The notes: a model not told the origin generated them from the sequence alone. A stretch of 5,423 nucleotides of DNA from Candidatus Latescibacterota bacterium (GCA_018656855.1 JABHYP010000628.1:1-5423); one strand, 5' to 3'; positions 1 to 5,423 are shown, numbered from the stretch's first letter. Translations and numbers: made by a program.

Positions 1-1046
1 AGCTTTTCGGTTTTGACGGATGCCACTGTAATGACTATGTCAGGAGAGTATACAGCTCTCTTTTGAAACATCCCAACCTCTTCGGCGTTGTCGTGGTAAG
101 CCTCGGCTGCGAAATGCTGAGAGGCGACTTTCTTCGCCGGGCTGCAGAAACTGCCGGAAGGGAAGCACGCCTGATTACTATTCAGACCGATGGCGGCACA
201 CCTTCTTCCGTAACTAAGGGGCGTTCGTATGTTTCGGAGCTACTGGAAAAACGCGAACTCGCTGAACGGTGCGATTTCTATCTTTCCGACCTCAGAGTCG
301 GTACTAACTGCGGCGGTTCCGATGCAATGAGCGGTTTGGCTTCAAATCCGACTGTCGGAGCGCTTTTTGATACGGTGCTAGATGCCGGAGGAACGTGTTT
401 CTTCGATGAGATAACCGAGATGATCGGCTGCGCTGAAATGGCTGCGGCACGAGCTTTAACCGAAGTTTCGGAAAAAATCAGAGAAGCTATCAACCGTGCT
501 GTCGATATTGCGACGGAAGTCGGTGAGTTCGGTATTGTATCAGGCAATGCTGAGGGCGGGCTTACTTCTATCGAAGAGAAATCACTCGGTGCGTTCATGA
601 AAAGCGGACACCGGTCGATAAAAGATGTAGTACGTGTCGGAGAATCACCCGAAGCGCCTGGTCTTTATCTTATCGATTCGATTCCCGACGATATCACACG
701 TGGGGTTTCTCCAGTCAATGATGCAGAGAATATGTCGAATGCTGCGGCGGCGGGCTGTCATCTTCTCATCTTCACCACCGGAAGAGGGTCGCCTATAGGA
801 AGCGCGCTCATGCCGGTGATAAAGATCTGCGGCTCGCCGGGAACGTGCGAGACGATGAAAGAGAATATTGACCTTGACACATCGGCAGTGCTGTATGGCG
901 ATAACTCGATTGAGGATATGGGACAACGGTTGTTTGATGAAGTCATCGAGGTTGTAAAAGGGAAACAAACTGCCGCCGAAAAACTCGGCCACATGGAACT
1001 TAATCTCCATTATATGAATCAGGAACATAAATCCTGTAACTGCTGA
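1..1046 (+). CDS. UxaA/GarD-family sugar-acid dehydratase (altronate/galactarate dehydratase-like), 5'-truncated
   Basis: Members of this family (UxaA altronate dehydratase, GarD galactarate dehydratase) dehydrate sugar acids to 2-keto-3-deoxy acids in the cytoplasm using a metal ion. The frame is open from position 3 with no stop, so the gene enters from the left. The residues before the apparent TTG start at 63 (GCHCND...LLKHPNLFG) continue the family pattern, and that TTG is an internal Leu codon. Visible motifs, in order: SLGCE (nt ~99-113), TNCGGSDAMSG (nt ~303-335, matching the family CGGSD signature), GGTCFFDEITEM, SGNAEGGLTSIEEKSLG (nt ~537-587), FTTGRGSPIG (nt ~771-800) and VIKI. About 347 residues are visible, and roughly 50-60 would be missing if it is a stand-alone large subunit. 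The NP-x-PGN segment that precedes the GGL motif in E. coli UxaA is not recognisable here, and the tail ends in SCNC, so the exact substrate is open. An N-terminal SAF domain or separate small subunit may lie upstream. A 150-bp gap separates it from the regulator on the same strand. Confidence 0.9.
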   Translation, partial: LFGFDGCHCNDYVRRVYSSLLKHPNLFGVVVVSLGCEMLRGDFLRRAAETAGREARLITIQTDGGTPSSVTKGRSYVSELLEKRELAERCDFYLSDLRVGTNCGGSDAMSGLASNPTVGALFDTVLDAGGTCFFDEITEMIGCAEMAAARALTEVSEKIREAINRAVDIATEVGEFGIVSGNAEGGLTSIEEKSLGAFMKSGHRSIKDVVRVGESPEAPGLYLIDSIPDDITRGVSPVNDAENMSNAAAAGCHLLIFTTGRGSPIGSALMPVIKICGSPGTCETMKENIDLDTSAVLYGDNSIEDMGQRLFDEVIEVVKGKQTAAEKLGHMELNLHYMNQEHKSCNC

Positions 1047-1196
1047 CACGCGGTTGAAAAAAAATTGAAGAAATATAGCTTTTAGTTTGCAAAAGGTTTA
1101 TTTATATAATATTTTATTAAATTGTTTTGAAGTGAAATTTCCTGTTTCGTTTCTGATAATAAGTTTTTTTAAACGTAAACTATAGATGTCACTGTT

Positions 1197-3665
1197 ATGG
1201 ACAAACGAACGATTATTCAAAAAGAAACCAGTGAAAATGAATCCAGAATGCTGAGTTCAAGGATTTTATTGACACACGCCCTGAAACTCATGAACGCTCC
1301 ACTGGTGGTTGAGGAGCGTTTGGAGCTTCTTGCTCGAATTATCGCAGATTATCTCTCAGTTGATGATGTAGCTATATTTTTAAAGGAAACTGATGCCGAT
1401 GAACTTGTTTTAAGGGCATCGGTGGGGCTTGGCCCCATTGCTGTCGGAAACCTCCGGGTGCCCATCGGCCAGGGTGTAACCGGTACAGTTGCCAAAACAC
1501 GCAAATATATCGCCACACGTAACATTCTTAAAGATCCCAGGAATTATTACTCTGTCTATTCCGAGGATGAGAAATTTCCTTCCGTTCTCTCTTTTCCCAT
1601 TCTTTCAGGAGAAGAACTCATAGGTGTTGTCAACATTCGTTCCGAGAAGGAAAGGGATTTTACAGAAGTTGAAGCTGTTGAGCTTAACAATTTCACAGCC
1701 AGCATCGCCGGCGCCATAAAAAATGCTCAGGCTCATGAATGGCTCGAATACAAATCACGCCTCCTCGAGCTTTCAATCAAAATCGCCGGCACTATTACAT
1801 CAACACTTGATCTGGACGTTATTATGGAGGAAGTTGCCTGGGAAATTGCAAATGGTTTTAGTATAAAAGGCGTGGTTATCCACCTCATGGATGAAGAAGG
1901 AAATGTAACAAAAACAAGCACATATGGAGTAAAAACGAGCTTTATTAAGAAGTATCCGCTCGATGTGGCGCGAAACTGTGTACTGACCGGCGAACCTAAG
2001 ATAAGCCGCGTAGACATGGGGAAGCATTTCGGCGACGAGGCTTACCATGATGACTGGAATATTTGCCTTCCGCTTTCTACCGGTAAGAAAACGCTCGGTG
2101 CGGTCAGTCTATTTGGAATTGATGACAGTGATAAAAACCATGAAAGACAATTTTTAACTATTGGTGTAGATGCGTTGCTTCACATTGCCGGGCTTGCTGC
2201 GCTGGCTTTTGAAAACGCCTCTATCCATTCTGAACTGAAACGGATTGCCGAAGAAGAAAAAGGGCGGCTTAATACAATTGAGACAATGTATTCCCGGATA
2301 TCCGCAATTTTTGATTCAATTTTGGAAGGCGTTATTGCTGTTAACCGTAACGGTATAATGTATGATTTCAACGAGGTTGCGCGCAAATCACTCGGTCTCA
2401 AAAAATCCGATAAGGGGGCAGGGAAGATAGACACGATAACTTCATATAAACCTCCGCTCTCACGTTTAATATCCGAAGGCAAGGAGTTCACAGACCGTGT
2501 AGTTTCTTTTGCCGGCTCTTCAGAACAATTCGCCGCCATGGTCACCATGAGGTCCTATAAGGATACATCGGGCGAACAGCAAGGCAGTGTAATCTCTTTC
2601 CGGCCTATGGAAGAAACAGTGAAAATGCTTTCCCGTTTTACCTCACAGAGGCCGCGGTACACGTTCGACGACATCATTGGCAACAAAACCAATCTCAAAG
2701 GAATTGTTCGCCTGGCCAGACTTGCCTCACAGGGCAGTTCAAATATTCTCATCTGCGGTGAAAGCGGTACAGGCAAAGAGCTTTTCAGCCAGGCCATTCA
2801 CAATGCCTCGCCGGTTGCCGATGGGCCATTTATCCCTGTCAACTGCGCTGCCATACCGAAAGACCTGATAGAAAGCGAATTGTTCGGTTACAATGAAGGC
2901 GCTTTTACCGGAGCTCGAAAGGGTGGATATATAGGAAAATTTGAACAGGCTACGGGAGGCAGTATTTTTCTAGATGAAATTGGCGACATGCCGCTTGACC
3001 TTCAGGTAAAGCTTTTGAGAGTCCTCCAGGAGAAAGTTCTTCAGCGTATCGGTTCTGAGCATATCATTCCCATTTCAACCAGGGTGATAGCCGCCACGAA
3101 CCATGATCTCAAAAAGGCGATTACGGAAGGCGGATTCCGTGAGGAACTCTACTGGCGGCTTAATGTTATTACCATAGACATTCCGCCGCTGCGTGAACGG
3201 AAAGAGAACATCCCGGAATTCTTGAAATTCTTCATCAAGCAATTTTCTCAATTGTCGGGAAAAGATGTGAAAGATATCGATCCGGATGTTATGGAGAAGT
3301 TGATGATCTACCCTTGGAGAGGAAATATACGTGAACTCGAAAATGCCGTTGAACATGCTATACTTGTTGCAAGGTCTCCCATAATCACCTGGGATGATAT
3401 TCCTGCTAATCTGAAAGTTCGACATACCGAGGAACAAAAAACTGTGAACACTTTCGCTACTATAGAAGATGCCCGAAAGGAGAGGACTGAATCATCACTC
3501 AAACTTTACCGCGAAGCGCTCATACATGCCGGGGGTGATGTTGATATTGCCGCCAATAACCTCGGTATAAGCCGCGCCACAATGTATAGGCGTTTGAAGA
3601 AATACGGCCTTATGAGTGAAATTGTAAAATTGAGACACAATATCAAAAATGATACGGAAACATAA
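1197..3665 (+). CDS. Sigma-54-dependent transcriptional activator, GAF-GAF-PAS-AAA+-HTH(Fis)
   Basis: This is a bacterial enhancer-binding protein of 822 residues that remodels sigma-54 RNA polymerase by ATP hydrolysis. Domains: a short N-terminal helix; GAF1 (~38-178, resembling NifA/PtsP-type GAFs); GAF2 (~204-342, more divergent); a charged probable coiled coil (~343-366); PAS (~367-475); AAA+ (~488-735); and a C-terminal Fis-type HTH (~782-803, with GISRATMYRRLKKYG). In the AAA+ domain, Walker A is GESGTGKE (521-528), the sigma-54 contact loop is an intact GAFTGA (568-573), Walker B is IFLDE with D593/E594, and the two arginines of FREELYWRL (R648, R654) match the R162/R168 pair of PspF. 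It should therefore be a competent activator. There is no receiver domain, so control is probably by ligands at GAF/PAS rather than phosphorylation. ATG 1197 has no clear Shine-Dalgarno; the next in-frame ATG is 1248 and GAF1 is intact with either. A good sigma-54 promoter lies 180 bp downstream of the stop. No hairpin directly follows the gene. The effector molecule cannot be read from the sequence. Confidence 0.96.
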   Translation: MDKRTIIQKETSENESRMLSSRILLTHALKLMNAPLVVEERLELLARIIADYLSVDDVAIFLKETDADELVLRASVGLGPIAVGNLRVPIGQGVTGTVAKTRKYIATRNILKDPRNYYSVYSEDEKFPSVLSFPILSGEELIGVVNIRSEKERDFTEVEAVELNNFTASIAGAIKNAQAHEWLEYKSRLLELSIKIAGTITSTLDLDVIMEEVAWEIANGFSIKGVVIHLMDEEGNVTKTSTYGVKTSFIKKYPLDVARNCVLTGEPKISRVDMGKHFGDEAYHDDWNICLPLSTGKKTLGAVSLFGIDDSDKNHERQFLTIGVDALLHIAGLAALAFENASIHSELKRIAEEEKGRLNTIETMYSRISAIFDSILEGVIAVNRNGIMYDFNEVARKSLGLKKSDKGAGKIDTITSYKPPLSRLISEGKEFTDRVVSFAGSSEQFAAMVTMRSYKDTSGEQQGSVISFRPMEETVKMLSRFTSQRPRYTFDDIIGNKTNLKGIVRLARLASQGSSNILICGESGTGKELFSQAIHNASPVADGPFIPVNCAAIPKDLIESELFGYNEGAFTGARKGGYIGKFEQATGGSIFLDEIGDMPLDLQVKLLRVLQEKVLQRIGSEHIIPISTRVIAATNHDLKKAITEGGFREELYWRLNVITIDIPPLRERKENIPEFLKFFIKQFSQLSGKDVKDIDPDVMEKLMIYPWRGNIRELENAVEHAILVARSPIITWDDIPANLKVRHTEEQKTVNTFATIEDARKERTESSLKLYREALIHAGGDVDIAANNLGISRATMYRRLKKYGLMSEIVKLRHNIKNDTET

Positions 3666-3707
3666 TACTTTAATGTTATTAGTTTAAAAGAGTTTTTCAT
3701 TTAATAT

Positions 3708-3740
3708 TGATAACAAATCTCATTATTGAGACATTTTGTC
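3708..3740. promoter_or_regulatory. Candidate upstream activator site: two overlapping dyads
   Basis: TCTCA-ttat-TGAGA (3718-3731) is a perfect 5+4+5 inverted repeat, and GACA-ttt-TGTC (3730-3740) is a perfect 4+3+4 inverted repeat overlapping it by two bases. They lie about 145 and 135 bp before the predicted sigma-54 start at 3870, the usual distance for an enhancer-binding-protein site. The left part, TGATAACAAATCTCA (3708-3722), recurs with one extra A at 5299-5314 upstream of the transporter. Which protein binds is inferred only from the neighbouring regulator gene. Dyads this short arise easily in AT-rich DNA. Confidence 0.35.
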
Positions 3741-3803
3741 CAATTATCCTTTATTTCCCCAATTTAACTCCTCTTTATCCTTATTGACTTATTCTATATA
3801 TTT

Positions 3804-3820
3804 ACAATATGTTATATTGT
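3804..3820. repeat. Perfect 7+3+7 inverted repeat, possible operator
   Basis: ACAATAT-gtt-ATATTGT is a perfect palindrome around a 3-bp spacer, centred about 58 bp before the predicted sigma-54 transcription start. It could be a dimer-binding site for the HTH of the adjacent activator or for another regulator. It is entirely AT-rich apart from the two outer C/G pairs, so chance occurrence is possible. Confidence 0.35.
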
Positions 3821-3842
3821 TGCCTTGGGTATGACAACTTGT

Positions 3843-3859
3843 TTGGCATGACATTAGCT
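3843..3859 (+). promoter_or_regulatory. Sigma-54 (RpoN) promoter, -24/-12 type
   Basis: TTGGCATGACATTAGCT matches the consensus YTGGCACGRNNNTTGCW at all but two of its fixed positions (C to T in the -24 block, T to A in the -12 block). The invariant GG (3845-3846) and GC (3857-3858) are separated by exactly 10 bases. With the GC at -13/-12, transcription would start near G3870. It faces rightward, away from the regulator stop and towards a hairpin and terminator, with no credible protein gene in between. I found no GG-N10-GC arrangement upstream of the regulator (1047-1196) or the transporter (5221-5350), so this is the only intergenic sigma-54 candidate in the window. Confidence 0.7.
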
Positions 3860-3869
3860 TGCTTGTAAG

Positions 3870-4018
3870 GGCAGAGTTTGAAAGGTGTCTCCGTACATTC
3901 GGGGAAAAACTAAAAAAATATCCCTTCGCAATCGACGGAGGCACCTTGATAAAATTAGTCCCCTTTTTCACTTTTTATATAGATATGAAGAAACCCTTCC
4001 TTCGCGGAGGGTTTTTTC
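3870..4018 (+). ncRNA. Putative sigma-54-dependent small RNA (~149 nt)
   Basis: The unit is defined by the sigma-54 promoter at 3843-3859 and the intrinsic terminator at 3988-4020. Its body has a short 5' leader (GGGCAGAG start), a 13-bp closed hairpin with a ~40-nt apical region (3882-3947), an unpaired linker rich in C and U (3948-3987) and the terminator hairpin followed by a U-run. The U:G pair in the long stem is tolerated in RNA but would be a mismatch in a DNA cruciform, which favours an RNA role. No known RNA family is recognised: it lacks visible features of tmRNA, 6S, RNase P or SRP RNA. The nearest parallels in design are Qrr and GlmY/GlmZ, which are sigma-54-driven small RNAs. Alternatively this is structured 3' UTR of the regulator mRNA reaching the same terminator. 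Expression is inferred, not shown. Confidence 0.55.
3882..3947 (+). repeat. Long RNA hairpin, 13-bp stem
   Basis: AAGGTGTCTCCGT (3882-3894) pairs with ACGGAGGCACCTT (3935-3947) over 13 consecutive pairs, one of them U:G (3888:3941). Inside, GGGA (3902-3905) can pair with TCCC (3921-3924) around an A-rich loop. A GGAGG (3937-3941) that could act as a Shine-Dalgarno for TTG 3946 is buried in the stem, but the frame that follows runs through the terminator and does not look like a gene. Confidence 0.8.
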
Positions 4019-4020
4019 TT
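3988..4020 (+). terminator. Intrinsic terminator, probably bidirectional
   Basis: Stem arms 3988-3999 and 4006-4017 (core AAACCCT with AGGGTTT, plus G:U pairs) enclose a 6-nt loop, CTTCGC. Six Ts (4012-4017) and then CTTTT follow on the plus strand. It ends the proposed small RNA and any read-through from the regulator. Read on the minus strand, the hairpin lies about 40 bp past the transporter stop and is followed by TTTCTTC, so it can also serve the convergent transporter mRNA, though with a weaker U-tract. Confidence 0.85.
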
Positions 4021-4056
4021 TTATTCCTGAATTTATTATTTGATTTTAATTCCTTT

Positions 4057-5220
4057 TTATTTATCTTCTGGCGGTCTGTTAGCCCACCAGGATGCCAGCA
4101 ACGCTCCGGTAATATTATGCCATGATGAGTAGACTACTCCCGGTATTGAAGCCAGTTCGCTTTTTAGTACTGTAAGCGCAAGCCCAGCTGCCATACCGCT
4201 ATTCTGAAGCCCTACTTCAATGGCTATTGTTCTGCACTCCTTTTCTTTCAATCCTGCAAGCCGTGCGCTCCAGTAACCGAGAACAAGACCGAAAAAATTA
4301 TGAAAAATAACTGAAATCACGACGCTGATTACAATGGTGCCGACGAGTAATTTGTCCCGAGCGTTTGCGGTCATGATAGCGCATGCAAATGCAATGACAA
4401 ACATTGAAAGTTTTGGTAGTGCCACCATAATAATATCATATATTCTTGAATAAATAGGGTGAACTTTTCCCATTTTTTCCAGAAAGCTGTGAACAATAAG
4501 TCCAAAACCGATTGGAATAATCACCATTTTAATAATTGAGCGCATCATGACCCAAAAATCAACGGGTATATATGCTCCCGCAAGTAACTTTGTCATCGTT
4601 GGTGTCATTATAGGAGCGATCAACGTGGAGAAAGCGGTCATCGTTACCGACAGTGCAACATTTCCTTTGGCAAGAAAACAGATAACATTGGATGCAACTC
4701 CGCCTGGACTGGAGCCGGTTATCACTATACCCGCCGCTACTTCGGAATTCGATGTGAACGCCATCGCGACAGCTTTTCCGACAAATGGCATGATAAAAAA
4801 TTGCAGAAAAACGCCTATTAGCACTGCCTGAGGCATAGTGAAGATTCGCTTGAAATCATCGAAGCTGAGCGTTGTGCCCATACAGAACATAATGAACATA
4901 ATAAACGGTATGACAAATTGCCTCAGATCAACGCTTCCCCATTGAAGAAAAAAAGCGGGATAAAACATTGGCGCCGCAACAAAAGCGCACATCCACAGGC
5001 TGAAAGAAGTGGCGGAGAGAATCCTGTGCCCTCTTACATATAATGCCAGCGATGCGGGAATTGCTATAACAAAAGGCCCTACAAATGACGTGGTTTTCAT
5101 GAGTACCAGCACAACGGTAGCACACAATGAAAAAGTGCTCAAAATGAGAAAAATACTGCCATAACTTTTTTTTGATTTCTTACCAGAAGCGCTGGTGTTT
5201 GAATGGAGGTGTCTATTCAC
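4057..5220 (-). CDS. BASS-family Na+-coupled transporter (bile acid:sodium symporter family, SBF domain)
   Basis: This is an inner-membrane secondary transporter of the BASS/SBF family, whose bacterial members move organic anions such as bile acids, pantoate or keto acids with Na+. Family motifs: MGTTLSFDDF (~114-123), SSPGGVASN (~170-178), GNVALSVTMTAFSTLIAP (~186-203) and EVGLQNSGMAAGLA (335-348). Aligned by eye to Neisseria ASBT (offset +63 in the N-terminal half), the Na+ ligands appear kept: Q140, S177, N178, S191, T195, E335 and Q339. It therefore probably is sodium-driven. At 387 residues it is longer than the usual ~300-330. The N-terminus has a basic stretch (GKKSKK, 13-18) and about two extra hydrophobic segments (~22-41 and ~46-63) before the SBF core. 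The start is GTG 5220, chosen because AGGGGAT lies 6-7 bases upstream and the frame closes at a stop at 5257-5259. It converges on the regulator. The substrate cannot be told from the sequence; a sugar or keto acid is a guess from the dehydratase nearby. Confidence 0.93.
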   Translation of the reverse strand: MNRHLHSNTSASGKKSKKSYGSIFLILSTFSLCATVVLVLMKTTSFVGPFVIAIPASLALYVRGHRILSATSFSLWMCAFVAAPMFYPAFFLQWGSVDLRQFVIPFIMFIMFCMGTTLSFDDFKRIFTMPQAVLIGVFLQFFIMPFVGKAVAMAFTSNSEVAAGIVITGSSPGGVASNVICFLAKGNVALSVTMTAFSTLIAPIMTPTMTKLLAGAYIPVDFWVMMRSIIKMVIIPIGFGLIVHSFLEKMGKVHPIYSRIYDIIMVALPKLSMFVIAFACAIMTANARDKLLVGTIVISVVISVIFHNFFGLVLGYWSARLAGLKEKECRTIAIEVGLQNSGMAAGLALTVLKSELASIPGVVYSSWHNITGALLASWWANRPPEDK

Positions 5221-5225
5221 GTAAA

Positions 5226-5233
5226 AATCCCCT
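5226..5233 (-). promoter_or_regulatory. Shine-Dalgarno of the BASS transporter
   Basis: On the minus strand AGGGGATT precedes the GTG start with the purine core about 7-10 bases away. This supports the GTG 5220 start over any internal codon. The same eight bases are complementary (one G:U pair) to AGTCCCCT at 3957-3964 in the linker of the proposed small RNA. Confidence 0.7.
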
Positions 5234-5273
5234 GTATGAATTAAATAAACTATTTTTTAACCAGATACAGTAA

Positions 5274-5304
5274 ATTATATAGCAAAAGCTGTAATAAATG
5301 ATAA
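5274..5304 (-). promoter_or_regulatory. Possible sigma-70-type promoter for the transporter
   Basis: The minus strand has a perfect TATAAT (-10) at 5279-5274 and a weak TTATCA (-35) at 5304-5299, spaced 19 bp. Transcription would begin near 5267, giving a ~47-nt leader. TACAG and CTGTA flank the -10 as a 5-bp inverted repeat with an 18-bp spacer, a possible operator. The -35 and spacing are poor, so an activator may be needed, or the gene may be read from the gene upstream. Confidence 0.35.
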
Positions 5305-5317
5305 CAAAATCTCAGAA

Positions 5318-5423
5318 TCACTCAATACCCTTGAGCCACTCTGTAAGAATTATTCCGGTCGTATCGTTCCGGTCTGATTTCATAATATCAAAACTACCCG
5401 ATTTATCCTGATATAAGGTTTTA
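5318..5423 (-). CDS. C-terminal end of an unidentified protein (partial)
   Basis: On the minus strand a frame is open from the right edge for 34 codons and ends at TGA (5320-5318). The residues are mixed and protein-like, ending ...GIILTEWLKGIE. After the stop the sequence turns AT-rich with promoter-like signals, as expected at a gene end. It lies 97 bp upstream of the transporter start on the same strand, so the two may be co-transcribed. No family is recognised from so short a tail. An open frame of this length could arise by chance, hence the moderate confidence. Confidence 0.55.
   Translation of the reverse strand, partial: KTLYQDKSGSFDIMKSDRNDTTGIILTEWLKGIE

Larger units (their letters stand above)
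3666..4056. other. Convergent intergenic region without a protein gene
   Basis: These 391 bp lie between the stops of the regulator and the transporter. The left half (3666-3842) is AT-rich and holds candidate activator sites; the right half holds the sigma-54 promoter, the putative small RNA and the terminator listed separately. From about 4021 to 4056 there is only AT-rich sequence. The sole long frame (TTG 3859 to 4125) runs through the terminator and into the end of the transporter gene, and encodes a Phe/Leu-rich peptide, so I do not call it. Confidence 0.75.

Noticed and set aside
63..65. TTG 63 as the start of the dehydratase
   Set aside because: The frame is open upstream to position 3 and the upstream residues fit the UxaA family; no Shine-Dalgarno precedes it.
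278..1049. Minus-strand frames inside the dehydratase gene
   Set aside because: They are antisense shadows of a well-supported coding sequence, with Ser/Ile-rich translations and no recognisable motif.
1186..1188. ATG 1186 as the regulator start
   Set aside because: It is out of frame with the regulator coding sequence (11 bases before ATG 1197).
1047..1196. Promoter for the regulator (TATAAT 1105-1110, GATAAT 1155-1160)
   Set aside because: The region is so AT-rich that -10 matches are expected; no adequate -35 at 16-18 bp, no GG-N10-GC sigma-54 site and no clear terminator for the dehydratase were found.
1733..3502. Minus-strand and alternative plus-strand frames inside the regulator gene
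   Set aside because: They overlap conserved GAF, PAS, AAA+ and HTH coding sequence and have no family resemblance of their own.
3784..3818. Sigma-70 promoter using TTGACT (3784-3789) with TACAAT or TATATT
   Set aside because: Spacings are 13 and 23 bp, outside the workable range; the sigma-54 site fits better.
3882..3947. Terminal inverted repeats of a small mobile element
   Set aside because: There is only a 13-bp stem with a 40-nt loop, no flanking target duplication and no second copy in the window; an RNA hairpin explains it better.
3882..4017. Riboswitch controlling the transporter
   Set aside because: The structure lies at the 3' side of the transporter, on the opposite strand, so it cannot be that gene's 5' leader.
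3859..4125. 88-codon plus-strand frame starting at TTG 3859
   Set aside because: It overlaps the -12 element and the proposed transcription start, runs through both hairpins and the terminator into the transporter's 3' end, and encodes a Phe/Leu-rich low-complexity peptide. A GGAGG before TTG 3946 in the same frame is buried in the stem.

Overview
The window is bacterial chromosomal DNA of moderate GC content with AT-rich intergenic regions. It has no insertion sequence, prophage gene, CRISPR array, tRNA or rRNA that I can see. A complete sigma-54 enhancer-binding protein and a Na+-coupled BASS transporter beside a sugar-acid dehydratase point to a free-living heterotroph, probably Gram-negative. 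I cannot name the phylum with confidence.

Layout: (1) positions 1-1046, plus strand, hold the C-terminal ~347 residues of a UxaA/GarD-family sugar-acid dehydratase whose true start lies left of the window. (2) After a 150-bp AT-rich gap, 1197-3665 encode an 822-residue activator with architecture GAF-GAF-PAS-AAA+(GAFTGA)-Fis-type HTH. (3) Positions 3666-4056 carry no convincing protein gene but are rich in signals: candidate activator-binding dyads, a well-matched sigma-54 promoter (GG-N10-GC, 3843-3859), a long RNA hairpin (3882-3947) and a strong intrinsic terminator (3988-4020). Together these outline a ~150-nt sigma-54-dependent small RNA. (4) Positions 4057-5220, minus strand, encode a 387-residue BASS transporter with a GTG start and a good Shine-Dalgarno. 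(5) At the right edge, 5318-5423 minus looks like the C-terminal tail of another gene on the transporter strand.

How it may fit together (inference): the GAF/PAS activator senses a metabolite and, with sigma-54 RNA polymerase, drives the adjacent small RNA, much as luxO sits beside qrr1 in Vibrio. The linker of the RNA has an 8-bp complementarity to the Shine-Dalgarno of the transporter. A 15-16 nt element is shared between the upstream region of the RNA promoter and that of the transporter, so the transporter is a possible common target. The dehydratase and transporter could handle an organic or sugar acid, but the substrate is not readable from the sequence.
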